From the NCBI GenBank assembly GCA_031081585.1, contig JAVHLY010000013.1, forward strand, positions 1-64,000: DNA of 64,000 nucleotides. The letters run 5' to 3'. Below, in pieces: positions 6,843 through 14,494 of the stretch. The notes beneath the pieces are model-generated. The model had not been told where the DNA came from and did not search any database. It saw nothing but the letters and a program-made list of their open reading frames with translations. Position 1 is the first letter of the stretch; each line of letters starts with the position of its first letter. A program made the translations under genes and the position numbers. Origin of the DNA: Armatimonadota bacterium (GTDB lineage Bacteria; Sysuimicrobiota; Sysuimicrobiia; Sysuimicrobiales; Humicultoraceae).

Positions 6843-7430
6843 TCCCGCCACCTCCGGCCTCGCACGGCCAACGGAGTCTAGCACAGTTTCTTTCCCACCG
6901 ACAAGGAAGGCGCTGGGGCCCACCGACGAGGAACGCCCCGGGGACGACCGCGTGGCCGGGCCGGGCGGGTCGGCCCCCGGCGCCCCCGCGGCGCGGCGGC
7001 GGTCCAGGTAGGTCTGCAGGATGAGGGCCGCCGCCACCGCGTCGCGCGTGGCCCGGCGGCGGGCGCGCGACGCCCCGCCGGCCAGGAGGGCGCGCTCCGC
7101 CGCGGCGGTGCTGAGGCGCTCGTCCACCCGCTCCACCGGCACCGGCACCCGGGCCTGCAGCGCGCGCACGAAGCGTGCGGCTGCTGCGGCCTGCCGGCCG
7201 GCGCGTCCCGCCAGCGTCCGCGGCTCGCCGACCACCACGCGCGCCACCCCGTGGGCGGCCACCAGGGCGGCCACGTGCTCCAGCGTCTCCCGCAGCCCGC
7301 GCCGCTCGATGACCCCGTGCGGTTGCGCAATCACGCCGCCGGGGTCGCTGAGGGCGACGCCGATGCGGCGCGTCCCCAGGTCCAGCGCGAGCACACGGCC
7401 GGTCGGCGCCTCCCGCTGCCCACGCCCCAC
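6450..7430 (-). CDS. ruvX: RuvX/YqgF Holliday-junction resolvase-like protein in one open frame with DUF1292
   Basis: The RuvX (YqgF) domain covers about residues 12-148: VLALDLGTRRIGVALSDP, VVGEPRTLAG, VERVDERLSTAAAE and RDAVAAALILQTYLDRR. Its conserved acidic residues (D of ALDLG, E of DERLST, D of RDAVAA) are those of the RNase H-like fold. RuvX/YqgF acts in pre-16S rRNA 5' processing and has been proposed as a Holliday-junction resolvase. After the domain no stop occurs. A Pro/Ser/Gly-rich linker of about 45 residues, containing an imperfect repeat near 6893-6936, runs in frame into DUF1292. The product is therefore a 326-residue fusion unless translation reinitiates. The GTG at 7430 lies 6 bases after the alaS stop; a GTG at 7394 is an alternative. 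Confidence 0.85.
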   Translation of the reverse strand: MGRGQREAPTGRVLALDLGTRRIGVALSDPGGVIAQPHGVIERRGLRETLEHVAALVAAHGVARVVVGEPRTLAGRAGRQAAAAARFVRALQARVPVPVERVDERLSTAAAERALLAGGASRARRRATRDAVAAALILQTYLDRRRAAGAPGADPPGPATRSSPGRSSSVGPSAFLVGGKETVLDSVGRARPEVAGVGTKRETISLVDDQGNEHEFNVVDVIEVESRRYAVLQPTEGGDEAVIFRVEDDETLSVLEDEEEFNRVAAALEDLEEDEDIVDLEDEDDEDLEDEEDLEDEDLEDDLEDLEDEDEEAFDEEDEDPEDEEE

Positions 7431-7436
7431 GGGCGC

Positions 7437-10076
7437 CTACCGCCCCGCCGGGGCGAGGGCGGCGCGCACCGCGTCGGGAACGCTCCCGAGCGCCGCCTCC
7501 ACCCGCGCCACGTCCCGCCCGCCGGCCTGGGCCAGCTCGGCCCGGCCGCCGCCGCTCCCGCCGAGGACTGCCGCGGCGTGGCGGGCCAGCGCGTCCGCCT
7601 GCAGCCCGCGGGCCACCAGGTCCGGCGTGACCATGGCCACCATGGCCACCTTCTCGTTCACCACCGAGGCCAGCACGACCACCCCCGACCCCAACCGGGC
7701 CCGCACCTCGTCGCCGACGCGGCGCAGGGCGTCGTGCCCCAACCCGTCCACGCGTGCGGTCAGGACGCGCACGCCCTCCACCTCCCGCACCGCCCCGAGC
7801 AGCCGCTCCACGTCGGCGGCCGGGCGCGCGCCCCGTTCCTGCTCGAGCTGGCGGACCTGCTCCAGCAGCCGGCGCACCCGGGCGGGGACTTCGGCCGGCG
7901 CCACCCGCAGCGCCTCGGCGGCCTCGCGCAGCTGCGCCTCCAGCCGCTCCACGTAGGCGTGCGCACCGCGCCCGGTGACCGCCTCGATGCGTCGGATCCC
8001 CGCAGCGGCACTCCCCTCGGCCACGATCTTGAAGAGCCCGATGTCGCTCGTCAGCGGGACGTGGGTGCCGCCGCACAGCTCGCGGCTGTACCCGGCGATC
8101 TCCACCATGCGGACGCGCTCGCCGTACTTCTCCCCGAAGAGCGCCATCGCCCCGCGCGCCAGGGCCTCGTCATAGGGCAGCCAGCGCGCCCGCACGGGAA
8201 GGGCCTCCAGGATCTTCTCGTTCACGCGCCGCTCCACCGCCGCCCGCTCCTCCGGGGTCAGGGCGGCCAGGTGGGTGAAGTCGAAGCGCAGGCGGTCGGG
8301 AGCCACCAGGGAGCCGGCCTGGCGGGCGTGCTCCCCCACGATCTCGTGGAGGGCACGGTGGAGCAGATGGGTGGCGGTGTGGTTGCGCATGGTGTCGCGG
8401 CGGGCCACGGCGTCGACCGCCGCGCGCACCTGCTGCCCCACGCGCACCGTCCCCCGCCCCACCCGGCCGCGGTGGAGGATGACGCTGCCGACCCGCTGGG
8501 TGTCCTCGAGGACGACCTCCACCCCCTGCGCCTGCAGGCGGCCACGGTCCCCCACCTGGCCGCCACCCTCGGGGTAGAAAGGCGTGCGGTCCAGGACCAC
8601 GTCCACCGCCGCGCCCTCGCCGGCCGCCTCGACCCGCCGCCCCTCCTGCAGGACGGCGAGGACGGTGGCCCGGCCGACCAGCCGGGCGTACCCGGTGAAG
8701 GTGGTGGGCGGCAGGTCGGCCAGGTCCGCGGCCCGCACCTCCTCCCCGGCGGCGGTGCCGGCCGCGGCGCGAGCCCGCTCCCGCTGGCGCGCCATCGCCG
8801 CCTGGAAGCCGGCCTCGTCCACCTGGAGGCCGTGCTCGCGGGCCACGTCGCGCGTCATCTCCAGGGGGAAGCCGAAGGTGTCGTAGAGGCGGAAGGCCGC
8901 CTCGCCGGGGATGACCCGCTCGCCGCGGCGGCGCACCTCGGCCATCGTCTCCGCCAGCCGGGCCAGCCCCGCCGCCAGCGTCTGCCCGAAGCGCTCCTCC
9001 TCGGCCAGGATGGTGCGGCGGATGAGGGCGCGCCGCTCGACCAGCTCGGGGTAGACCTCGCCCATGGCCTCCACCACGGTGTCGGCGACCTCGTGCAGGA
9101 AGGGCCGCTCGAGCCCCGCGCGCCGCCCGAAGCGGATGGCCCGGCGCATGATCATCCGCAGCACATAGGGGCGGCCCTCGTTCCCCGGCATCACCCCGTC
9201 GGCGATGAGGAAGGCCGCGGCGCGGGCGTGGTCGGCGATGACCCGGTAGGCCACGATCTCCCGGGCGCGGGCGGCGTCGTCGTGGCCCAGCAGCGCCTGG
9301 ATGCGGGCCATGAGCGGGGTGAAGAGGTCGGTGTCGAAGTTGGTGGGGGCCTGCTGCAGCACCGCCACCATGCGCTCCAGCCCCATGCCCGTATCCACCC
9401 CGGGCCGGGGCAGGGGCGTCCGGGTGCCGTCAGCGGCCTGGTCGTACTGCATGAAGACCAGGTTCCAGATCTCCAGCCAGCGGCCGCAGTCGTTGTCCAG
9501 GGCCACGCTGCAGTCGGGGCGCCGGCAGGTGCAGGCCTGGGGCCCCCAGTCGTAGTGGACCTCGGAGGTGGGGCCCACCGGGCCGACCGGGCCCATCATC
9601 CAGAAGTTGGTCTTCTCCCCCATGCGCAGGACGCGCTCCGGCGGCACGCCGAGCGCCCGCCAGGCCTGGTAGGCCTCCTCGTCGGTGGCGAAGACGGTGA
9701 AGACCAGGCGGTCGGGGCTCACCCCGTACCCCTCGGTCATCAGCTCCCAGGCGTAGCGGATCGCCTCCCGCTTGAAGTAGGCGCCAAAGGCGAAGTTGCC
9801 GAGCATCTGGAAGAAGGTGTGGTGGCGCGGGGAGGGCCCGACCGTCTCCAGGTCGTTGTGGTGGCCGGAGACGCGCAGGACCTTCTGCAGGGTCACCGCC
9901 CGGTCGTACGGACGGCGCTCCAGCCCCAGGAAGACGTTCTTGAACTGCACCATCCCGGCGTTGGTGAAGAGCAGCGTGGGGTCCTCCGCCGGGACCAGCG
10001 ACGAGCTCGGGACCACGGTGTGCCCGCGGGCGGCGAAGAAGTCGAGGAAGGTGCGGGCGACCTCTGTCCACCTCAT
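7437..10076 (-). CDS. alaS: Alanyl-tRNA synthetase
   Basis: Class II AlaRS of 879 residues, full length. It charges tRNA-Ala in the cytoplasm. The aminoacylation core shows FFAARGHTVVPSSSLVP, LLFTNAGMVQFKNVFLG, the motif 2 region RVSGHHNDLETVG, and GxGLERM as MGLERMVAVLQ. The editing domain has HTATHLLHRALHEIVG and the zinc-binding CGGTH (SRELCGGTHV), and a C-Ala region follows. ATG at 10076 overlaps the upstream aminotransferase stop (ATGA); a longer reading to 10127 adds only low-complexity residues. alaS is followed by ruvX as in Bacillota. A tRNA-Ala(GGC) gene lies at 41.7 kb. Confidence 0.97.
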   Translation of the reverse strand: MRWTEVARTFLDFFAARGHTVVPSSSLVPAEDPTLLFTNAGMVQFKNVFLGLERRPYDRAVTLQKVLRVSGHHNDLETVGPSPRHHTFFQMLGNFAFGAYFKREAIRYAWELMTEGYGVSPDRLVFTVFATDEEAYQAWRALGVPPERVLRMGEKTNFWMMGPVGPVGPTSEVHYDWGPQACTCRRPDCSVALDNDCGRWLEIWNLVFMQYDQAADGTRTPLPRPGVDTGMGLERMVAVLQQAPTNFDTDLFTPLMARIQALLGHDDAARAREIVAYRVIADHARAAAFLIADGVMPGNEGRPYVLRMIMRRAIRFGRRAGLERPFLHEVADTVVEAMGEVYPELVERRALIRRTILAEEERFGQTLAAGLARLAETMAEVRRRGERVIPGEAAFRLYDTFGFPLEMTRDVAREHGLQVDEAGFQAAMARQRERARAAAGTAAGEEVRAADLADLPPTTFTGYARLVGRATVLAVLQEGRRVEAAGEGAAVDVVLDRTPFYPEGGGQVGDRGRLQAQGVEVVLEDTQRVGSVILHRGRVGRGTVRVGQQVRAAVDAVARRDTMRNHTATHLLHRALHEIVGEHARQAGSLVAPDRLRFDFTHLAALTPEERAAVERRVNEKILEALPVRARWLPYDEALARGAMALFGEKYGERVRMVEIAGYSRELCGGTHVPLTSDIGLFKIVAEGSAAAGIRRIEAVTGRGAHAYVERLEAQLREAAEALRVAPAEVPARVRRLLEQVRQLEQERGARPAADVERLLGAVREVEGVRVLTARVDGLGHDALRRVGDEVRARLGSGVVVLASVVNEKVAMVAMVTPDLVARGLQADALARHAAAVLGGSGGGRAELAQAGGRDVARVEAALGSVPDAVRAALAPAGR

Positions 10077-11353
10077 GACGCCGCGCCCTCCAGCACCTCG
10101 CCGAGCAGCCCCTCCGCCGCCGCGCACGCCTCGCCCATGGCCTCCACGGCCCGGTCCACCTGGGCGTCGGTGACGATGAGCGGCGGGGCGAAGCGGATCA
10201 CCTCCTGGCGGTTGAGGGCGAAGACGCCCAGCACCTGCCGCTCCACCAGCCCCATGTTCACCAGCAACCCGACGTCGCTGTGGACGAACTCCACCCCCAC
10301 GAGCGCCCCGCGCCCGCGCACCTCGCGGATGAGCCGGGGGTGGCGGTGCTGCACCTCACGCAGCCCGCCGAGCAACCGCTCCCCGATGGCCAGCGCCCGC
10401 TCCAGCAACCCCTCCGCCTGGATGGTGCGGATGGTGGCGATGGCCGCCGCCCAGGCCAGGCGGTTCATGATCGTCGTGGAGTGCAGTACCGGGTTGGGGT
10501 GGCGGGCCAGCGCGTCGAAGGCCCGGGGCCGCGCGATGAAGGCCCCCAGTGGCGCCACGCCGCCGCCGAGGCCCTTGGCCGCGGTGAGGATGTCCGGCGT
10601 CACCCCCTCCCACTCGCACGCCCACAGCCGCCCGGTGTGCCCCATCCCCGTCTGGACCTCGTCCAGGATGAGGAGGGCCCCGTGCCGGTCACACGCCGCG
10701 CGGGCGCCGCGCAGGTAGCCGTCCGGCGGCACCACGATGCCATTCTCCCCCTGGATGGGTTCCAGGATGACCGCGGCCGTGGTGTCGTCCACCGCCGCCT
10801 CCAGCGCCGCCAGGTCTCCGAAGGGGACGTGCCGCACCTCGGGCAGCAGCGGCCGGAACGGGTCGCGGAAGACGTCGCGGCCGGAGACACTGAGCGAGCC
10901 GAAGGTCTTCCCGTGGAAGGCGCCTTCGGCGGCCACGAAGCCCGGCCGGCCGGTGGCCAGGCGCGCCAGCTTGAGCGCCCCCTCGTTGGCCTCGGTGCCG
11001 CTGTGACAGAAGAAGGTGTACTGCAGGTCGCCCGGGGTGACCTGGGCCAGCAGTTCGGCCAGCTCTCCGGCGAGGCCGTCCAGCGGGACGCGCGGCGACA
11101 GCGGCAGGCGGTGCAGCTCCCGCTCCACGGCCGCCACCACCGCGGGGTGGCGGTGCCCCAGGACGAAGACGGCGATGCCTGCGGCGAAGTCCAGGTACTC
11201 GCGGCCGTAGATGTCGCGCACCACCGCCCCGTCGGCCTCCACGGCCAACGTCTCCAGGCCGGCCAGGCGGATCAGCCGGGCGAAACTGGGGTGGATGTAG
11301 CGCTCGTAGCGCTCGAAGGCCCGCAGGACCTCGGCCTCACGCGGGTCGGTCAC
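10073..11353 (-). CDS. Class III PLP-dependent aminotransferase (putrescine/ornithine/GABA type)
   Basis: 426 residues with fold-type I features: YLDFAAGIAVFVLGHRHP, FCHSGTEANEGALKLAR, the PLP-contacting LILDEVQTGMGHTG, and the Schiff-base Lys in ILTAAKGLGGGVAPLGAF. Class III enzymes move amino groups from omega-amines (ornithine, putrescine, 4-aminobutyrate) to 2-oxoacids. The FCHSGTEANEGALKLARL block resembles putrescine aminotransferase/acetylornithine groups, but the substrate is not certain. GTG at 11353 has a GGGAG eight bases upstream; the open frame extends further without protein-like content. It overlaps alaS by 4 bases. The polyamine operon 15 kb away makes a putrescine-related role possible. 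Confidence 0.85.
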   Translation of the reverse strand: MTDPREAEVLRAFERYERYIHPSFARLIRLAGLETLAVEADGAVVRDIYGREYLDFAAGIAVFVLGHRHPAVVAAVERELHRLPLSPRVPLDGLAGELAELLAQVTPGDLQYTFFCHSGTEANEGALKLARLATGRPGFVAAEGAFHGKTFGSLSVSGRDVFRDPFRPLLPEVRHVPFGDLAALEAAVDDTTAAVILEPIQGENGIVVPPDGYLRGARAACDRHGALLILDEVQTGMGHTGRLWACEWEGVTPDILTAAKGLGGGVAPLGAFIARPRAFDALARHPNPVLHSTTIMNRLAWAAAIATIRTIQAEGLLERALAIGERLLGGLREVQHRHPRLIREVRGRGALVGVEFVHSDVGLLVNMGLVERQVLGVFALNRQEVIRFAPPLIVTDAQVDRAVEAMGEACAAAEGLLGEVLEGAAS

Positions 11354-11367
11354 CGCTCCCACTCCCT

Positions 11368-11916
11368 TCAGGCCACCTGCCCGGCCGCCAGGCGGTCGCG
11401 GGCCCGCCGCACGATCTCCCGCGTCTCCTTGTAGCGGATGCGCGCCATCGCCTCGTCGACCGGCACCCACTCCGCGGCCACGAACCCCTCCTCGCGCTGC
11501 GGGCGCGGCTCCTCCCCGCCGAGGAACTCGAGCAGGTAGTAGTGCACGGTCTTCTGGTAGAGGACCCCTTCGGCCCGCCAGTAGAAGGTATAGCGCTCTT
11601 CGCCCAGGTCCGCAGCCACGCGCACGTTCCCCAGGCCAGTCTCCTCGCGCACCTCCCGCAGCGCCACCGCCTCCGGGGTCTCCCCCCGCTCGATGGTCCC
11701 CTTGGGGAGCATCCACTTGCCGCTCTCGTGGCGCAGGAGCAGGACCTCGGGACCGGCGGGACCGCGACGGAAGACGACACCGCCGGCGCTGCGGGCGTAC
11801 TTGACCGGCCGGCCGCGGCCCGGCGGCCGGGAGGGTGCGGAGGGGCGGGCCGGCCGCCCCCGCGGACGTCCCTCCGGCCCTGCGCCCTCGGAGGGTCGGC
11901 CCTGGCGCGACGCCAT
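11368..11916 (-). CDS. Nudix hydrolase
   Basis: The Nudix box is complete: GTIERGETPEAVALREVREETGL matches GX5EX7REUXEEXGU, within a domain starting near VKYARSAGGVVFRRG (about residue 38). The N-terminal 37 residues are Arg/Pro/Gly-rich and may not be translated; a GTG at the V of VKYARS is a plausible alternative start. Such small Nudix proteins hydrolyse nucleoside diphosphates linked to another moiety (dinucleoside polyphosphates, oxidised nucleotides). The WMLPKGTIE sequence is like diadenosine-polyphosphate hydrolases. It lies 14 bases upstream of the aminotransferase. Confidence 0.88.
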   Translation of the reverse strand: MASRQGRPSEGAGPEGRPRGRPARPSAPSRPPGRGRPVKYARSAGGVVFRRGPAGPEVLLLRHESGKWMLPKGTIERGETPEAVALREVREETGLGNVRVAADLGEERYTFYWRAEGVLYQKTVHYYLLEFLGGEEPRPQREEGFVAAEWVPVDEAMARIRYKETREIVRRARDRLAAGQVA

Positions 11917-11992
11917 GGTCGGGTCGGCGCTCCTCGTCGCCGCGGTGGGGGCGATGGCCGCTCAGCGGGCCCGGGCGGCGCTCCCGGCGGCT

Positions 11993-12160
11993 CTAGCGCC
12001 GCTTCCGCCGGGCCAGCTTCCGCCGGCGCTTCTGGCTGGGCTTCTCGTAGTGTTCGTGCCGCTTCGCCTCGGTGAGGATGCCCGACCGCTTGACCTGCCG
12101 CTTGAACCGCCGGAGGGCGCTGTCCAGGGTCTCATCCTTGCCCACGCGCACTTCCGCCAT
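11993..12160 (-). CDS. rpsU: 30S ribosomal protein S21
   Basis: 55 residues: [20 protein letters not shown], then a basic helical tail ending [11 protein letters not shown]. This is the standard bS21 sequence and length. S21 binds the 3' domain of 16S rRNA near the Shine-Dalgarno duplex. ATG at 12160 follows GGGGGTGG. The open frame continues upstream to 12307 but is not protein-like. The gene stands alone, followed at 76 bases by the Nudix gene. Confidence 0.95.
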   Translation of the reverse strand: MAEVRVGKDETLDSALRRFKRQVKRSGILTEAKRHEHYEKPSQKRRRKLARRKRR

Positions 12161-12316
12161 CCTGTCCACCCCCTTTCCAGCACCCCGCCCGGCCGCGCAG
12201 GCATCGCAGCGGTCCTGATGACGCCCGGCCGGCCCGGGTCGATGCCGCCGGCGTCGCGGCGCCGGCGGGCGTCGGCAGCCCCTGCCGGGCGCCGTGCCTG
12301 TCCTCATGATACACGA

Positions 12317-13558
12317 CTACTCCCAGCGACGCTCGTCCGCCACCAGCGGGGCGTCCGCCGGCAGCGAGCGCGGGGGCAGCACCTCCACCTCGACGCGCAG
12401 GCGGACCGCCTCGCGCAGCACAGCGGCGACCCGCCCGGGGTCCACCGGCGTCCCCGCGGGTTCCACGCGCGCGGTGAGCCGGTCCTGGTGCCCTTCCCGC
12501 GTGACGCGCAGCTGCAGGCGGGCCACCTCGGGCAGGCGCTCGAGCGCCCGCCGCACGTCGTTGGGGTGGACGAACATACCGCGCACCTTCACCGCCTCAC
12601 CCACCCGTCCCAGCACGCCCCGCAGCCGCGGGCTGCCCCGCCCGCAAGGACACGGTGCGGGCTCCAGGACGGAGAGGTCGCCCGTGGCCAACCGCAGCAA
12701 CGGGTAGGTCTCGCTGAGGAAGGTCACGACCACCTCGCCGGCGCTGCCGGCCGGCAGCGGCGTCCCCGTGTGCGGGTCGACGACTTCGACGTAGACCCGC
12801 GGGGAGAGGTGCAGGCCCCGGGCGGCTTCGCACTCGTAGGCGATCAGGCCCACGTCGGCGGTGGCGTAGGCCTGGCTCACCCGCACCCCCTGCCCGCCGA
12901 GCTCCCGCCGCAGCCCGTCTGCCAGCACCTCGCCCGAGACCAGGGCCACGCGGAAGGGCGGACGGTGGCGCTGCGCCAGCAGTGTCGCCAGGAAAGAGGG
13001 TGTGCCGACATAGCCCCGCGCCCCCAGCCGGGCGGCCACCTGCGCCTGCAGCTCGCTCTGGCCGCCCCCTCCGGGGACGACCACGCACCCGAGCGCCTCC
13101 AGCCCCTCGTCGACCATGTGGCCGGCGGGCGTCAGGTGGTAGGCGAAGGTGTTGAGGACCACGTCCCCGCGGCGGAACCCGGCGGCGTGCAGCGCCCGGG
13201 CGAACCCCCAGGCATCCGGTCCGTGGGGCTGGGGATCGTAGATGGGCCCGGGGGAGACGAAGACGCGGCGCAACGCCGCCAGCGGCACCGCCGTCCAGCC
13301 GCCGAAGGGCGGGCGGTCGGCCTGCAGGGTGGGCAGCGCCTCCTTGCGCAGCAGCGGGAGGCGGGCCAGGTCCTCCGGCCAGCGGCGTCCCGCCAGCCCC
13401 CCCGCAGCCTCCACCGCCGCCCGCCCGGCCGGCGTGGCCTCCCAGGCGCGCCGCACCGTCTCCTCCACGCGCGCCGCCGCCCAGCGGGCCCAGGCCTCGG
13501 GGGAGAGCGCCTCCCAGGCGTCGTACCGCTCCTCCACGCCAGCACCTATTCGCGCCAC
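12317..13558 (-). CDS. Phenylacetate-CoA ligase-like (PaaK family) AMP-forming ligase
   Basis: 413 residues with the PaaK architecture: an N-terminal region with LLRKEALPTLQA, ALVSGEVLADGLRRELG, VSQAYATADVGLIAYEC (adenylate-binding A5-like motif), TGDLSVLEPAPCPCGR, and the C-terminal hinge GVLGRVGEAVKVRGMFVHP. The family activates aryl or other carboxylic acids to CoA thioesters. It is divergent from, and 78 bases from, a livG-acyl-CoA synthetase-livHM cluster, which suggests a function in activating the imported acid. GTG at 13558 is used; a GTG at 13537 is possible. Confidence 0.85.
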   Translation of the reverse strand: MARIGAGVEERYDAWEALSPEAWARWAAARVEETVRRAWEATPAGRAAVEAAGGLAGRRWPEDLARLPLLRKEALPTLQADRPPFGGWTAVPLAALRRVFVSPGPIYDPQPHGPDAWGFARALHAAGFRRGDVVLNTFAYHLTPAGHMVDEGLEALGCVVVPGGGGQSELQAQVAARLGARGYVGTPSFLATLLAQRHRPPFRVALVSGEVLADGLRRELGGQGVRVSQAYATADVGLIAYECEAARGLHLSPRVYVEVVDPHTGTPLPAGSAGEVVVTFLSETYPLLRLATGDLSVLEPAPCPCGRGSPRLRGVLGRVGEAVKVRGMFVHPNDVRRALERLPEVARLQLRVTREGHQDRLTARVEPAGTPVDPGRVAAVLREAVRLRVEVEVLPPRSLPADAPLVADERRWE

Positions 13559-13636
13559 GCCGCCGCGGCCCTACGCGCCGCCGCCCTCCGCGTCGGGCGG
13601 GAGGAGCACCTCCGCCGGGGGCCGTATCTTGTGCCC

Positions 13637-14494
13637 GTGGGCCTCCCCGAGCCCCGCCAACCCGCGGTGACCGCGGCACCGCTCGTCGAGCCGGTGCTGG
13701 CTGTAGAGCGCCTCAGCCTGCGCTTCGCCGGGGTGGCCGCCATCGACGACCTCTCCTTCGTCCTGCACACGGGGGAGCTCTTGGGGATCATCGGCCCGAA
13801 CGGCGCCGGCAAGACCAGCGTGCTCAACTGCATCAACGGCTTCTACCGGCCCGAGACCGGGCGCATCCTCCTGGCCGCCCCGCCGGCCGCCCCCGGCGCG
13901 GCCCCGGGGCCGCTCGAGGAGATCACCCACCTGGCGCCCCACCTGCGGGCGCGGCGGGGGATCGCCCGCACCTTCCAGAACATCGCCCTCTACCCCGGGA
14001 TGAGCGTGCTGGCCAACATCCTCTCCGGCCGCCTGGCCCACATGCGCGCCTCGCTGCTGGCCGGCGGCCTCCACTGGGGGCCGGGGGAGCGCGAGCTGCT
14101 GGCGCACCGGGCGCGGGTGGAGGAGATCATCGACTTCCTCGAGCTCGAAGAGCACCGCGACCACCGCGTCGCCGACCTGCCCTACGGCATCCAGAAGAAG
14201 GTGGAGCTGGGACGGGCGCTGGCCATGGAGCCGCGCGTCCTGCTGCTCGACGAGCCCATGGCCGGGATGAGCGCCGACGAGAAGGCGGACATGGCCCGCT
14301 ACATCCTGGAGCTGCGGGAGGTGGGCGGCCTGCCCATGATCCTCATCGAGCACGACATGGGGGTGGTCATGGACCTCTGCGACCGCCTCATCGCCATGGA
14401 CTACGGGCGCAAGATCGCCGAAGGGCTCCCCGCCGACGTGCAGCACCACCCCGAGGTCCTGCGCGCCTACCTCGGCGAAGCGGTGGTCGGATGA
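13637..14494 (+). CDS. livG: Liv-type ABC transporter ATP-binding protein (LivG)
   Basis: Walker A GPNGAGKTSVLNCINGFY, RTFQNIALYPGMSVLANI (Q-loop region), ADLPYGIQKKVELGRAL in the signature position (LPYG-type, usual for LivG), Walker B LLLDEPMAGMSADE, and the switch His in ILIEHDMGVVMDL. It energises uptake as a heterodimer with LivF. GTG codons occur at 13631, 13637 and 13667 and none has a clear ribosome site, so the start is approximate. It overlaps the acyl-CoA synthetase ATG by 4 bases. The matching LivF and binding protein lie at 22.5-24.6 kb on the other strand. Confidence 0.9.
   Translation: MGLPEPRQPAVTAAPLVEPVLAVERLSLRFAGVAAIDDLSFVLHTGELLGIIGPNGAGKTSVLNCINGFYRPETGRILLAAPPAAPGAAPGPLEEITHLAPHLRARRGIARTFQNIALYPGMSVLANILSGRLAHMRASLLAGGLHWGPGERELLAHRARVEEIIDFLELEEHRDHRVADLPYGIQKKVELGRALAMEPRVLLLDEPMAGMSADEKADMARYILELREVGGLPMILIEHDMGVVMDLCDRLIAMDYGRKIAEGLPADVQHHPEVLRAYLGEAVVG

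Noticed and set aside
13599-13640. Possible leaderless promoter (TATCTT just before GTG) for livG
   Set aside because: No -35 resemblance at the right distance; the GTG choice remains open.
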